Positions 36,965 through 44,719 of a stretch of DNA of 52,131 nucleotides are shown here, one piece after another; within the stretch, counting starts at the first letter, position 1; the number at the start of each line of letters is the position of its first letter. Under the pieces are notes generated by a model. It was not told the origin of the DNA. It searched no databases and was given only the letters and a program-made list of their open reading frames with translations. A program made the position numbers and the translations under genes. The stretch is from Candidatus Saccharimonadota bacterium (GTDB lineage Bacteria; Patescibacteriota; Saccharimonadia; Saccharimonadales; UBA4665): positions 1-52,131 of the forward strand of contig JAICKY010000003.1 of assembly GCA_025927655.1 (NCBI GenBank), given 5' to 3'.

Positions 36965-38896
36965 ATGGGGCGGCCAGTTATACTTGGCAATGGCAGCTTG
37001 ACCGTAGGCCTAGACGAAAAGGGTCTGGTCCATGACTTTTATTACCCGTATGTTGGTCTGGACAACCTGACGAATGCGCGGAGCATCGCGCACAAAATTG
37101 GCGTGTGGGTGGATGGCATATTTTCCTGGATAGACAACGACGATTGGGCTATAACGGTAGATTTTGAAACAGATGCGCTCATAAGCGTCGTGCATATGCA
37201 GAACGATAGGCTGCGGCTCAAACTGGAATTCCGCGACTTTGTCGATCAGGAATTCAACGCCTTTTGCAGGCAGCTTACGGTAAGCAGCCAGAGCGAAAAT
37301 AGTCGCGAAGTCCGCATTTTCTTTCACCAGGTGTTTCAGATATCCCGGGCCGGACGGGGAGATACCGCGCTGTATGTACCCGAGGGCAACTACCTGCTGG
37401 ACTACAAAGGGCGCTGTTCCCTGCTCATTTTTGCCCGCAGTGCAGACGGCACCGGCCTGGATCAGTTTTCTGTCGGCAACTATGGCATCGAGGGCAAAGA
37501 AGGTACCTGGCGTGATGCCGAAGACGGCGAGCTTTCCGGAAACGCTGTTGAGCATGGCGGCGTCGATTCGTCACTGCGCTGTTCGCTGAGTGTTAGCGGA
37601 CAATCCAGCGAGGTCGTAGAATATTGGGTTGTGGCCGCAGACGACCAGTTTAGCGCCGAAAAAATTCACGATAAACTTCTAAGCTCCGGACTTTCTAGCC
37701 GAATCGAAAAGGCTCGGAATTCCTGGCATGATTGGCTACGTCCTGCAACCACGTATATTAAAGATATGGAGCCTGGACACCAGAATGCTATCCGCAAGTC
37801 GCTAATGGTCATAAAGGCGCACACGGACAAACGAGGCGGAGTTATCGCCAGTTGCGATTCATCTATCTATAATTATGGGCGCGATTACTACAGTTACGTT
37901 TGGCCGCGTGATGGCGCCTACGCCATGTGGCCACTTATTCGCCTGGGCTATACCGACGAACCGCGCCGATTCTTTAGTTTTTGCCGTGACATTGTGCATC
38001 CCGATGGCTATCTGATGCACAAATACCAGCCAGACCGGGCTATTGGCAGCACGTGGCACCCACTGCTGCACGGCAAGCACAGCGAATTAGCCATTCAGGA
38101 GGATGAAACAGCCATAGTCGTCTACATGCTGGGCGAGTATTACGAAACCAGCAAAGACGAAGAATTCGTAGAAAGCATGTACGCTACGTTCATCCAGCCG
38201 GCCGCTAATTTTATGACCGAGTTTCGCGACGAGGCGACCAAGCTTCCTCACGCTAGCTACGACCTATGGGAAGAAAAGTTCAGTACCAGCACCTATACAA
38301 CCGCTATTACCTATCGGGCGCTACTGACTGCCGCTGATCTGGCCGAAGCATTTGAATTTCCAGACGATGCGGTACGTTGGCGAGATACGGCCGCCGAAAT
38401 TGCAGCCAACTGCCACGTACTGTTCGACGAGCAACGCGGCGTGCTGCGTAAAGGCTACTTGCTGCAAGATGACGGCTCGTTGCAGTTTGATAACACACTC
38501 GATGTTTCGAGCGCATATGGCGCATTAATGTTCGCGGCCGAAGCCATTGGCAGCAAAGCGATCCGCAGTACATTTAGAGTAATCGAGACTGATCTGGCCG
38601 ACAAGTCTCCATCCGGCGGCACTCCGCGCTACGAACACGATGGTTACTTCGCGAGTGATCCTCAATATCTGGGTAACCCATGGTTCGTCACGACACTATG
38701 GGTAGCCCAGTACTACTTGCAGCTGGCTCGCAATCCTGATGCCGAAAGACTAGTTGGGTGGACGCTGGACCACAGTCTGACAAGCGGGGTGTTGAGCGAA
38801 CAAGTGAACCCTTCGGACGGATCGCCACTTTCGGTTACTCCGCTGGTGTGGAGCCATGCCGAACTTATCAATACTTTGCTAGACCTAAAGCTCTGA
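36965..38896 (+). CDS. GH15 glucoamylase/glucan glucohydrolase
   Basis: A 643-aa GH15 enzyme: an N-terminal beta-sandwich (about 1-270, beginning with ILGNGSLTVGLDEKG) and the alpha/alpha barrel with YYSYVWPRDGAYAMWPLIR, the catalytic Glu in IQEDETAIVVY and the second Glu in LSEQVNPSDG. It releases glucose from alpha-glucans or short maltooligosaccharides. No signal peptide, so cytoplasmic. GAGGGG precedes the ATG. With glycosyltransferase and GH57 it would turn over a glucan whose glucose enters zwf. Confidence 0.93.
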   Translation: MGRPVILGNGSLTVGLDEKGLVHDFYYPYVGLDNLTNARSIAHKIGVWVDGIFSWIDNDDWAITVDFETDALISVVHMQNDRLRLKLEFRDFVDQEFNAFCRQLTVSSQSENSREVRIFFHQVFQISRAGRGDTALYVPEGNYLLDYKGRCSLLIFARSADGTGLDQFSVGNYGIEGKEGTWRDAEDGELSGNAVEHGGVDSSLRCSLSVSGQSSEVVEYWVVAADDQFSAEKIHDKLLSSGLSSRIEKARNSWHDWLRPATTYIKDMEPGHQNAIRKSLMVIKAHTDKRGGVIASCDSSIYNYGRDYYSYVWPRDGAYAMWPLIRLGYTDEPRRFFSFCRDIVHPDGYLMHKYQPDRAIGSTWHPLLHGKHSELAIQEDETAIVVYMLGEYYETSKDEEFVESMYATFIQPAANFMTEFRDEATKLPHASYDLWEEKFSTSTYTTAITYRALLTAADLAEAFEFPDDAVRWRDTAAEIAANCHVLFDEQRGVLRKGYLLQDDGSLQFDNTLDVSSAYGALMFAAEAIGSKAIRSTFRVIETDLADKSPSGGTPRYEHDGYFASDPQYLGNPWFVTTLWVAQYYLQLARNPDAERLVGWTLDHSLTSGVLSEQVNPSDGSPLSVTPLVWSHAELINTLLDLKL

Positions 38897-38952
38897 AGTT
38901 TACTCTGCTCAATTCTAAAACCTAGCCAGCGTAAACTTGCGCAAGTTATAAC

Positions 38953-38978
38953 AAAACACCGGCTCTCGCCGGTGTTTT
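38953..38978. terminator. Bidirectional terminator between GH15 gene and rpmG
   Basis: AAAACACCGG and CCGGTGTTTT form a 10-bp stem with a CTCTCG loop, with T-runs on both strands. It ends the convergent GH15 and rpmG transcripts. Confidence 0.8.
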
Positions 38979-38995
38979 ATGGTGCATAACAGTTT

Positions 38996-39202
38996 CTAGT
39001 GCTTGCGCGGCTTTACTTCGTTGCGGCCAAGATTTTTCTTGGTTTCAACAAAAAGTACATGCTTGCGCAGCTTGCGGCTGTATTTGCGTAAAGATAACTT
39101 CTCAGGGGTATTCTGAGTGTTCTTACTTGTGTAGTAAATGCGCTCACCAGACTCTTCGCTCACGAGTCCAACTAATTTGCGCTTGTCGCCTTTTTTTGCC
39201 AT
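38996..39202 (-). CDS. rpmG: Ribosomal protein bL33, Cys-free form
   Basis: A 68-aa large-subunit protein: [20 protein letters not shown] is the L33 core, followed by [17 protein letters not shown]. The four zinc-binding Cys of C+ L33 are absent (Ser, Tyr, Ser and Leu at those places). It carries about 15 extra basic residues at the C-terminus. A TTTACA-17-TAAACT promoter (39212-39240) ends 9 nt before the ATG, so the mRNA would have a leader of about 2-3 nt. Confidence 0.93.
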   Translation of the reverse strand: MAKKGDKRKLVGLVSEESGERIYYTSKNTQNTPEKLSLRKYSRKLRKHVLFVETKKNLGRNEVKPRKH

Positions 39203-39211
39203 AACCCTGCT

Positions 39212-39240
39212 AGTTTAACAGATACGAACCAGATTGTAAA
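39212..39240 (-). promoter_or_regulatory. rpmG promoter
   Basis: TTTACA (39235-39240) and TAAACT (39212-39217) on the minus strand, spacer 17 nt, 9 nt before the rpmG start codon and after the terminator of the small RNA. Confidence 0.65.
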
Positions 39241-39248
39241 ACATAAAA

Positions 39249-39347
39249 CAAAAATACCGGCTGATCAGGCCGGTGCTTTTGTTTTTCTTCTTGCAAGATA
39301 GAAAATAGAACTTTTTTAAGTGTATTTCTTTTGGATTTACGCTTAAC
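39249..39347 (-). ncRNA. Candidate small RNA, about 95-100 nt
   Basis: A consensus promoter and a terminator hairpin (ACCGGC 39256-39261 with GCCGGT 39269-39274, then TATTTTTG on the minus strand) enclose a short AT-rich transcript without an ATG frame. AGTGT and ACACT near its 5' end can close a loop of about 22 nt, and CTTGCAAG is a small palindrome. rpmG, downstream, has its own promoter after the terminator, so this transcript looks independent. I do not recognise the RNA. Confidence 0.5.
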
Positions 39348-39353
39348 ACTCAA

Positions 39354-39382
39354 ATAATATCGCGCTTATGTTTGACTGTCAA
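39354..39382 (-). promoter_or_regulatory. Consensus promoter for the small RNA
   Basis: Perfect TTGACA (39377-39382) and TATTAT (39354-39359) with a 17-nt spacer on the minus strand; predicted start near 39347. Confidence 0.75.
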
Positions 39383-39454
39383 GCACTTTTTACAACTATT
39401 TTAGTTCAGTCTATGGCACATCTGGACAGGTACGGCTACCGATAGCCAAACAAA

Positions 39455-39478
39455 AACTCCAGCTTTAACGCTGGAGGC
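39455..39478 (-). terminator. Terminator after the membrane protein gene at 39488
   Basis: On the minus strand CTCCAGC, a 6-nt loop and GCTGGAG are followed by TTTTTG, directly after the stop of the two-helix membrane protein. Confidence 0.8.
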
Positions 39479-39487
39479 GGCTCTTAG

Positions 39488-39922
39488 TTAACCTTGCGAG
39501 TCGGATGCATCCGTTTCCTGGCCCGCATTCGAAGCGTTGTTATATGTATAGCTGATTTCCTTAAAGAGCCAGGTCACGATTGTCCTGATCACAAAGGCGC
39601 TTTCGGCTAGCGTAGCGCTTATTAGGGTAATCATTAATTGGTAATAACCGGCAGGTAACGTTCTGTTTTTCTGTAGCGGGTACCATATTAGATACATCAC
39701 TAACGCGTTTTGCACGAAGAGCAGAAGGTAGGCGAGCCAGGTGACTGGGCCTCGTCGCTTCACCCGCCAGCGAATATCCTTGTAGCGTAACTCGGCTATC
39801 TTGTAGCTGAGGTCGGCGAGTCCGTTTTTCCGGGCAGCCTCGGCTTTCTTCGAACCGACAGGCTGTTTAAAGCCCTTTGTTGCCTCTCTGATGGCCTTGG
39901 GTAGTCTATTGAACTTGGTCAC
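39488..39922 (-). CDS. Small membrane protein next to an ImmA/IrrE peptidase, 144 aa
   Basis: A protein with a basic cytoplasmic N-terminus, two or three hydrophobic helices (WLAYLLLFVQNALVMYLIWY; LMITLISATLAESAFVIRTI) and a polar tail with Asn, Asp and Ser. No family is recognised. It starts 5 nt after the peptidase stop and ends at its own terminator, so the two genes form an operon. A natural guess is that the peptidase acts on, or is localised by, this protein. Confidence 0.65.
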   Translation of the reverse strand: MTKFNRLPKAIREATKGFKQPVGSKKAEAARKNGLADLSYKIAELRYKDIRWRVKRRGPVTWLAYLLLFVQNALVMYLIWYPLQKNRTLPAGYYQLMITLISATLAESAFVIRTIVTWLFKEISYTYNNASNAGQETDASDSQG

Positions 39923-39927
39923 TATGC

Positions 39928-40431
39928 CTACTCAGTCAGACCAAGATTTTTCAGGCGCCACCTCATCGCCGTTATTGATACTTGAAACTTATCGGCCATC
40001 GCCGCCACATCTCTCAGGAGGAACCAGTACTGTCGGACCTGTTCAGCCGGCATAAGCAGACTCGATGCGAACCAGTTGGCCTCACGCTCTAGATTATTAT
40101 CCGCACTCAGATGCATCGAATCCATTCGGTAGAACACCTCCGTATTCACATCATCGTGAAGGTAATAGTGTCCAAACTCGTGGGCAGCCGTGAAGCGTTT
40201 CCGTTGAGAAATGCTGCCGGCTTTGACGTATACGGTTTCCTCCTGCCTATTGAGGACCCCCTCAATACTGTCATCCGGAAAATTCCCCTCAAGCACCTGT
40301 ATGCCGGTAGCGTCAACAATCCGCTCCAATTCCACAGGGATGGTGACGTTATTAGTCGAGCCGTAAGCTGATTGCAGCAGCTCAGCAGCCTTAAGGTCTA
40401 TATCGTGTATCTGCGAAGAAGTTAGTGCCAT
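39928..40431 (-). CDS. ImmA/IrrE family metallopeptidase
   Basis: A 167-aa zinc peptidase (COG2856). The zinc motif is AAHEFGHYYLHDD, and the third ligand lies in the NLEREANWFASSLLMP segment, which is family-typical. Such enzymes cleave repressors of mobile elements or stress regulons. Here the usual partner, an Xre-type repressor, is missing and a membrane protein follows. GGAGG lies about 9 nt before the ATG. Confidence 0.9.
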   Translation of the reverse strand: MALTSSQIHDIDLKAAELLQSAYGSTNNVTIPVELERIVDATGIQVLEGNFPDDSIEGVLNRQEETVYVKAGSISQRKRFTAAHEFGHYYLHDDVNTEVFYRMDSMHLSADNNLEREANWFASSLLMPAEQVRQYWFLLRDVAAMADKFQVSITAMRWRLKNLGLTE

Positions 40432-40570
40432 ATCTGTCCGCCCTCCCCGTTGATTATCTCCGATTTCAGCGTCTTGTTTCTATACCCATTCTAACAATAC
40501 TTTCGGATTTATGCCATGAGGTGCAAGTGTGATAATTGTTACGTCTTGCGGGGTAAAGCCGTCGTTCCAC

Positions 40571-40597
40571 TAAAAAAGCCCTAACTCCTCTGTTAGG
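40571..40597 (-). terminator. Terminator after tRNA-Thr(GGT)
   Basis: On the minus strand CCTAAC, a 6-nt loop and GTTAGG are followed by GCTTTTTT. It is the likely end of the tRNA transcript. Confidence 0.75.
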
Positions 40598-40675
40598 ACT
40601 CTCTATGTCGCGCAATGGTTCTTGTGCGCACGGGGGTGTATTAGGGGTGAGCTAATACGCTAAGTTGAAACAATG

Positions 40676-40750
<75 letters not shown>

Positions 40751-40886
40751 AAAATACCGGTAAATTGTAGCAGATTTATGCGGTTTTATCCAGTGTCAAA
40801 TAGGTGCGGGAGCTGCTTTGTTTCACCCGCGTAGTGTTTAGTCCAGGTACTCACGCACATTGTCTTTCCCTCATCCTTTTCGTATG

Positions 40887-40926
40887 CCAAATTAAATACC
40901 CATCTTTCGATGGGTATTTAATTTGG
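40887..40926. repeat. 18-bp perfect hairpin fused to the 3' end of tRNA-Tyr
   Basis: The sequences 40887-40904 and 40909-40926 are perfectly complementary around a 4-nt loop. On the minus strand the first three bases of the hairpin are the CCA end of tRNA-Tyr. It may be a processing site or terminator; the hairpin behind tRNA-Trp is analogous. Confidence 0.75.
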
Positions 40927-41008
40927 TGCGGGGTGAGGGATTCGAACCCCCGAACTCGGAGAGAGCTGATTTACAGTCAGCCGTGTTTGACCGCTTCACT
41001 AACCCCGC
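40924..41008 (-). tRNA. tRNA-Tyr (GTA anticodon)
   Basis: A class II tRNA with long variable arm: acceptor GCGGGGT/ACCCCGC, anticodon loop CTGTAAA giving GTA, T-loop TTCGAAT, discriminator A and encoded CCA. Copy 2 of structured element I ends 2 nt upstream of its 5' end. Confidence 0.96.
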
Positions 41009-41010
41009 AA

Positions 41011-41092
41011 GGCACATGAGACAAACCATTCCGGTTTTTCTCATCGCGCAGGCAAAATGCTTCACATTTTGTCTGGCTGCTCTTTTCCCTGG
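41011..41092 (-). ncRNA. Structured RNA element, family I, copy 2 (upstream of tRNA-Tyr)
   Basis: Minus-strand sequence CCAGGGAAAAGAGCAGCC leads into a hairpin (CAAAATG/CATTTTG, closed by GCAG/CTGC), then CGCG and ATGAGA-A-AAACC/GGTTT-G-TCTCAT, ending ATGTGCC next to tRNA-Tyr. It matches copy 1 at the same distance from a tRNA and copy 3 before rpsI. The first hairpin differs in sequence between copies but keeps pairing. Confidence 0.7.
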
Positions 41093-41114
41093 CTACAGGG
41101 ATCAGAAGTGTAAA

Positions 41115-41191
41115 TGGAGCCGCCAGAGGGACTCGAACCCACGACCTGCTGTTTACAAAACAGCTGCTCTAACCAACTGAGCTAGGGCGGC
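41115..41191 (-). tRNA. tRNA-Thr (TGT anticodon)
   Basis: Acceptor GCCGCCC with GGGCGGC-type partner (one wobble or mismatch), D-arm AGCTCAGTTGGTTAGAGC, anticodon loop TTTGTAA giving TGT, T-loop TTCGAGT, and encoded CCA. First gene of the Thr-Tyr-Thr tRNA group. Confidence 0.95.
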
Positions 41192-41210
41192 ATCTGTTAG
41201 CTACCAGAAG

Positions 41211-41239
41211 AGTGTACCAAAACAGGGGTTAAATAACAA
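41211..41239 (-). promoter_or_regulatory. Promoter of the tRNA group
   Basis: TTGTTA (41234-41239), 17 nt, TACACT (41211-41216) on the minus strand; it overlaps the 3' end of the TPR gene. The start would be near 41204, 12 nt before the tRNA. Confidence 0.65.
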
Positions 41240-41882
41240 CCCGGCGCGGACGCAAAATACGGCGCGGGTGGCCGGCAGGAACTATTAGACGTTTTAGTTT
41301 CTCTGCGATCATATCGGCATCGGACTGCATGCCGCGTTCTTCGTACGCCTGCATAAGCAGGGTGTAGGTTTCTTTGTTCGGCTCTAACTCTACGGCGCGT
41401 ACTAGGGCTTGGAACATCAGCTTCTCGTTTCCCAGCTTTTCGTTTACCTTGGCGTAGGCTACGTGGCGCGCAGCCAGGGTTTCTTCGAGGTTTAGGGCTG
41501 CTTCGAACGCAATGCCGGCCTTTTCATAATTTTCAGTTTCGTAATAAATAAGCCCTAGGTTATGCAAACTCGAGGGCGTAGCTTCTATACTGCTGGCAAT
41601 TTCGAAACAGTCAATTGCGTCACGATATTCTTTTTGCTTGGCATACAGAATGCCCAAGCGGTTGTAGGCGGCGGCGTTTTTTTCGTCGATTTTCAGGATG
41701 GTAAGCAATGCCTTTTCGGCGCGCAAAAAACGGTTTTCACGCATACCCTGATGGGCGATGTCCCATAGCTTACCCATGCGGTCGCCAACTTTGCGGGAGA
41801 CTTCGTTAAACTCGTCGGCATGCAGCTTTGTGCTTGCAATACCTGCTATGCCAAAAATAGCGACAATGAGTAACTCATACAT
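41229..41882 (-). CDS. Membrane-anchored TPR protein
   Basis: A 217-aa protein with an N-terminal membrane helix (ELLIVAIFGIAGIA) and about four tetratricopeptide repeats from residue 50, for example AAAYNRLGILYAKQKEYRDA and SSLHNLGLIYYETENYEKAG. The C-terminus is basic (RRILRPRRVVI). TPRs mediate protein contacts; the partner is unknown. It is last in the run of leftward genes starting near 46.3 kb, with 24 nt from the holB-like gene and a TATACT box in that gap. Confidence 0.85.
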   Translation of the reverse strand: MYELLIVAIFGIAGIASTKLHADEFNEVSRKVGDRMGKLWDIAHQGMRENRFLRAEKALLTILKIDEKNAAAYNRLGILYAKQKEYRDAIDCFEIASSIEATPSSLHNLGLIYYETENYEKAGIAFEAALNLEETLAARHVAYAKVNEKLGNEKLMFQALVRAVELEPNKETYTLLMQAYEERGMQSDADMIAEKLKRLIVPAGHPRRILRPRRVVI

Positions 41883-41906
41883 AATGCTCGTTGTAGTATA
41901 GCATAA

Positions 41907-42776
41907 TCAAAGTGCTAGCATAAGCTGGGTCAGCACCAATTTGGCATTGCCGCTGTGGCTGAGTGCGTCCTGCGCGGCATGGGCTGCTTGCAGTACCTCC
42001 TGCCATCGTTTTACAGAGGTAGCACCTTTGCTTGCAGCAGCCTCCAGACTGGCCATGGCAACCGTTGCAAGCGTGTCTACAAAAGCCTGTAGCGCTTCCT
42101 TCTGCTTGGCCAAGCTATCCACCAGCAGCATGCGATCATAGGGGGTGCCTCCTAGCGCCTGCTTTACTAGTGCCACCGATACGTCAGGTGTGTCAGTCCC
42201 GGCTTCGAGCAAATGGGTGGCTTCGGCTATGTTACTGCCACTGCGTAACAGCGCCGCCTTTACAGACATTTCGGCATGCCCGGCATTTACGAAATGCTTC
42301 TGTAGCCCGGCATGTTCTGGAGCTGGCACATGGAGTAGCTGGGTGCGGGAGCGAATAGTCGACAGCAGCCGTTCGGGCTGTGAACTGGTCAGGATTAGCA
42401 CTGAATCGGCCGGCGGTTCTTCCAGGAGCTTTAGGAGCGCGTTTTGCGCTTCGGTGCCCATAGTGTCGGCATCTTGCACAACCACTACTCGCTTTATGGC
42501 TGTGTTTCCGGGTACCTTCAATCGAAAAAATCCTATAAGCTCACGGATCTGCTCGATAGAGATGCTGGCATTTTTAGGCTCGACTATCTTATAGTATCCA
42601 TGATTCTCCAGTGCTGCCTCTGGAGTGTGTAATAGCTGAGCGGCAACACTTGCGGCAATGTGCGTTTTGCCGCTGCCTGTCGGGCCGCTGAGCAAGACGG
42701 TGTGTGCGGGCGCGGCCAGGAATTTCTCGAGAGAACTAGCTGCCGCCGGATGGAGCACTATGCCCGGTACGTTCAT
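41907..42776 (-). CDS. holB: DNA polymerase III delta'-like AAA+ protein
   Basis: A 289-aa clamp-loader-type AAA+ protein. Walker A reads SGPTGSGKTHIA; the Walker B region VVVVQDADTMGTEAQNALLK and LKLLEEPPADSVLILTS are typical of delta prime/gamma; the sensor segment ends IRSRTQ where SRC is usual. The zinc-binding Cys of E. coli delta prime are missing. It overlaps the pseudouridine synthase by 4 nt. It would load the sliding clamp with DnaX and HolA encoded elsewhere. Confidence 0.85.
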   Translation of the reverse strand: MNVPGIVLHPAAASSLEKFLAAPAHTVLLSGPTGSGKTHIAASVAAQLLHTPEAALENHGYYKIVEPKNASISIEQIRELIGFFRLKVPGNTAIKRVVVVQDADTMGTEAQNALLKLLEEPPADSVLILTSSQPERLLSTIRSRTQLLHVPAPEHAGLQKHFVNAGHAEMSVKAALLRSGSNIAEATHLLEAGTDTPDVSVALVKQALGGTPYDRMLLVDSLAKQKEALQAFVDTLATVAMASLEAAASKGATSVKRWQEVLQAAHAAQDALSHSGNAKLVLTQLMLAL

Positions 42777-43633
42777 GCTACACGGTCGTTAAACTGTGCG
42801 GGAATTGGTGTCGTGAACACTTTGCGCTCGTGTCCTTTTACGATGGTGATTTCCAGTGATTCGGCGTGCAGATACAGCCGTTCGGCCGGTTCGCCGCCAT
42901 ACAATACATCACCTACGATTGGATGGTGTTGCTGTGTTAGGTGTACGCGCAATTGGTGCGTACGGCCGGTAACGGGTTTGAGCTCCAACAGGCTGTATCC
43001 GGCGTTAGATTTTACCGTTTTGTAGGCGGTAGTTGCATGCTTGCCCTGTATATCTACCCTGAAAGTTGCAGGAGCTTTGGGGTTGCGGCCAATGGGCATG
43101 TCAATTACAGCTGCCTCGGGGTCCATCTTTCCAGAGATTACCGCCGCGTACGTCTTTTTGACGTTCCGGGTGGCAAACTGCTTTTGGAGCCAGCTCAGTG
43201 CCTCAGGAGTTTTAGCGCATATCATAACGCCGCTGGTGGCGCGGTCCAACCGGTGGACTATACCGCCGCGTTCGCCGCCTAAGCCTCCGCTCAAACGGGT
43301 ACGGAGCCAGGTTGCGACGGTGCCTTCGGGATTGAACGCGCCTTTGCTATGGCTTAGTACACCGACGGGCTTATAAATGACCACGCAGTCATCATCTTCG
43401 TACAGCACGTCCAGCTCTATATCCGGAACCTGCCCTAGCTGTGATACATCGTAATCCACTGCTACTTCGTCACCTTCGCGCAGTTTGTAGCCAGCTTTGG
43501 CCTGCACCGTGCCGTTTACGGTCACTTTGCCATCTGCTACCAGGCGCGCGGCAAAGCCCCGGCTGAGTTCCGGGATGATTTCTATTACCTTTTGGTCGAG
43601 CCGCTGCGCCCTGCTGATTTCCAAATTTGACAT
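42773..43633 (-). CDS. RluA/RluD-family rRNA pseudouridine synthase
   Basis: A 286-aa enzyme with an N-terminal S4 RNA-binding domain (SRGFAARLVADGKVTVNGTV) and the pseudouridine synthase catalytic motif GGIVHRLDRATSGVMI with the invariant Asp. VTGRTHQLRVHL is also conserved. It isomerises uridines of rRNA; target positions are not inferable. The gene follows trpS by 43 nt and overlaps holB by 4 nt. Confidence 0.92.
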   Translation of the reverse strand: MSNLEISRAQRLDQKVIEIIPELSRGFAARLVADGKVTVNGTVQAKAGYKLREGDEVAVDYDVSQLGQVPDIELDVLYEDDDCVVIYKPVGVLSHSKGAFNPEGTVATWLRTRLSGGLGGERGGIVHRLDRATSGVMICAKTPEALSWLQKQFATRNVKKTYAAVISGKMDPEAAVIDMPIGRNPKAPATFRVDIQGKHATTAYKTVKSNAGYSLLELKPVTGRTHQLRVHLTQQHHPIVGDVLYGGEPAERLYLHAESLEITIVKGHERKVFTTPIPAQFNDRVA

Positions 43634-43676
43634 TTCACCCCTTATTTTAACAGAGGTACCTAAATGTGCCTAAAGC

Positions 43677-44708
43677 TTAGGATCGAAGACCGACAGCCTT
43701 CTGGACCTTGAGTAGCGTAGCGTTGGCGACTTCGTTCATCTGGCGTTCATCGACTTCCAGTTTTGCCATTAGTTGAGTGTCGTCCACCTTGGCAAGTCGC
43801 TCTTGGAACTCGGCTAGGAATTCGGCTACGCCAATTGCAGTGTCATTCTTCAGCGGGCCGTATTGTGTCTGTCCTTCGTAGTGCTTGCTGACTTCATCCA
43901 GGAGATTACCGGTGGTAAGCGCAAGTATCTGCAGCAAATTTTTAATACCCAGCTGCTCAGAGTTAGCGGCCTCGATCTTGCCAAAGCTGTCTGTAGTAGC
44001 AGAACGGATTTTCTTGGCGGCGTCTTCGGGCTTATCGCCCAGGAAAATGATCCCCTTGCCGCTTTCATCACTCTTGCTCATTTTTTTAGACGGGTCCTGC
44101 AAGTCTTTGATCCGCAGGCCCTGGTCCTTGCCGAAGAACTCATGCAGTTCCTTGACTGGCTTAGGCAAGGTAAATAGCTCGCCAAATCGAGTGTTCATAC
44201 GTGCGCCAATATCGCGTGTAAATTCTATGTGTTGAGACTGGTCATCCCCAACAGGCACATATTGAGCACCGTAAAGCAGCATGTCGGCCGCCATCAGCAC
44301 AGGATAGTTGAACAGGCCTACACTAATGTGATCCTCTGCCAGCTTCGCTGATTTGTCCTTAAACTGCGTCATGCGTGACATCTGACCGAACCCTGTGAAG
44401 CAATCAAGAATCCAAGTTAGCTCGCTGTGCGCAGGGACGTAGCTCTGTCGGTAAATGTGGATGTTTGGGTGGTCCAATGGCAGTCCAGCGGCCACATACA
44501 GCCGTAGGTTATGCATAATCTGGCTGTACAGCTGGCTGTGGTCTATGGGCGTCGTGAAGCTATGGAGGTCTGGCACAAACAGGTTGATTTCGTAGTCGTC
44601 GGCATGGTTTTTGGCCATGTCGATCAGTGGCAGCAATGCGCCAAAGTAGTTACCAATGTGCAGGTCGTTGTTAGCCCGGAGGCCAGTTAAAATTACAGGT
44701 TTTGTCAT
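43677..44708 (-). CDS. trpS: Tryptophanyl-tRNA synthetase
   Basis: A 343-aa class I synthetase. The HIGH region reads RANNDLHIGNYFGALLPL, and KMSKS is complete in DPSKKMSKSDESGKG. Tryptophan-binding segments such as DCFTGFGQMSRMTQFKDKS are present. It charges the tRNA-Trp encoded at 14.26 kb. The upstream genes are only 2-11 nt apart, and two Trp-codon leader frames precede the run, suggesting control by Trp-tRNA supply. Confidence 0.95.
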   Translation of the reverse strand: MTKPVILTGLRANNDLHIGNYFGALLPLIDMAKNHADDYEINLFVPDLHSFTTPIDHSQLYSQIMHNLRLYVAAGLPLDHPNIHIYRQSYVPAHSELTWILDCFTGFGQMSRMTQFKDKSAKLAEDHISVGLFNYPVLMAADMLLYGAQYVPVGDDQSQHIEFTRDIGARMNTRFGELFTLPKPVKELHEFFGKDQGLRIKDLQDPSKKMSKSDESGKGIIFLGDKPEDAAKKIRSATTDSFGKIEAANSEQLGIKNLLQILALTTGNLLDEVSKHYEGQTQYGPLKNDTAIGVAEFLAEFQERLAKVDDTQLMAKLEVDERQMNEVANATLLKVQKAVGLRS

Positions 44709-44719
44709 ATTACTCCTTA

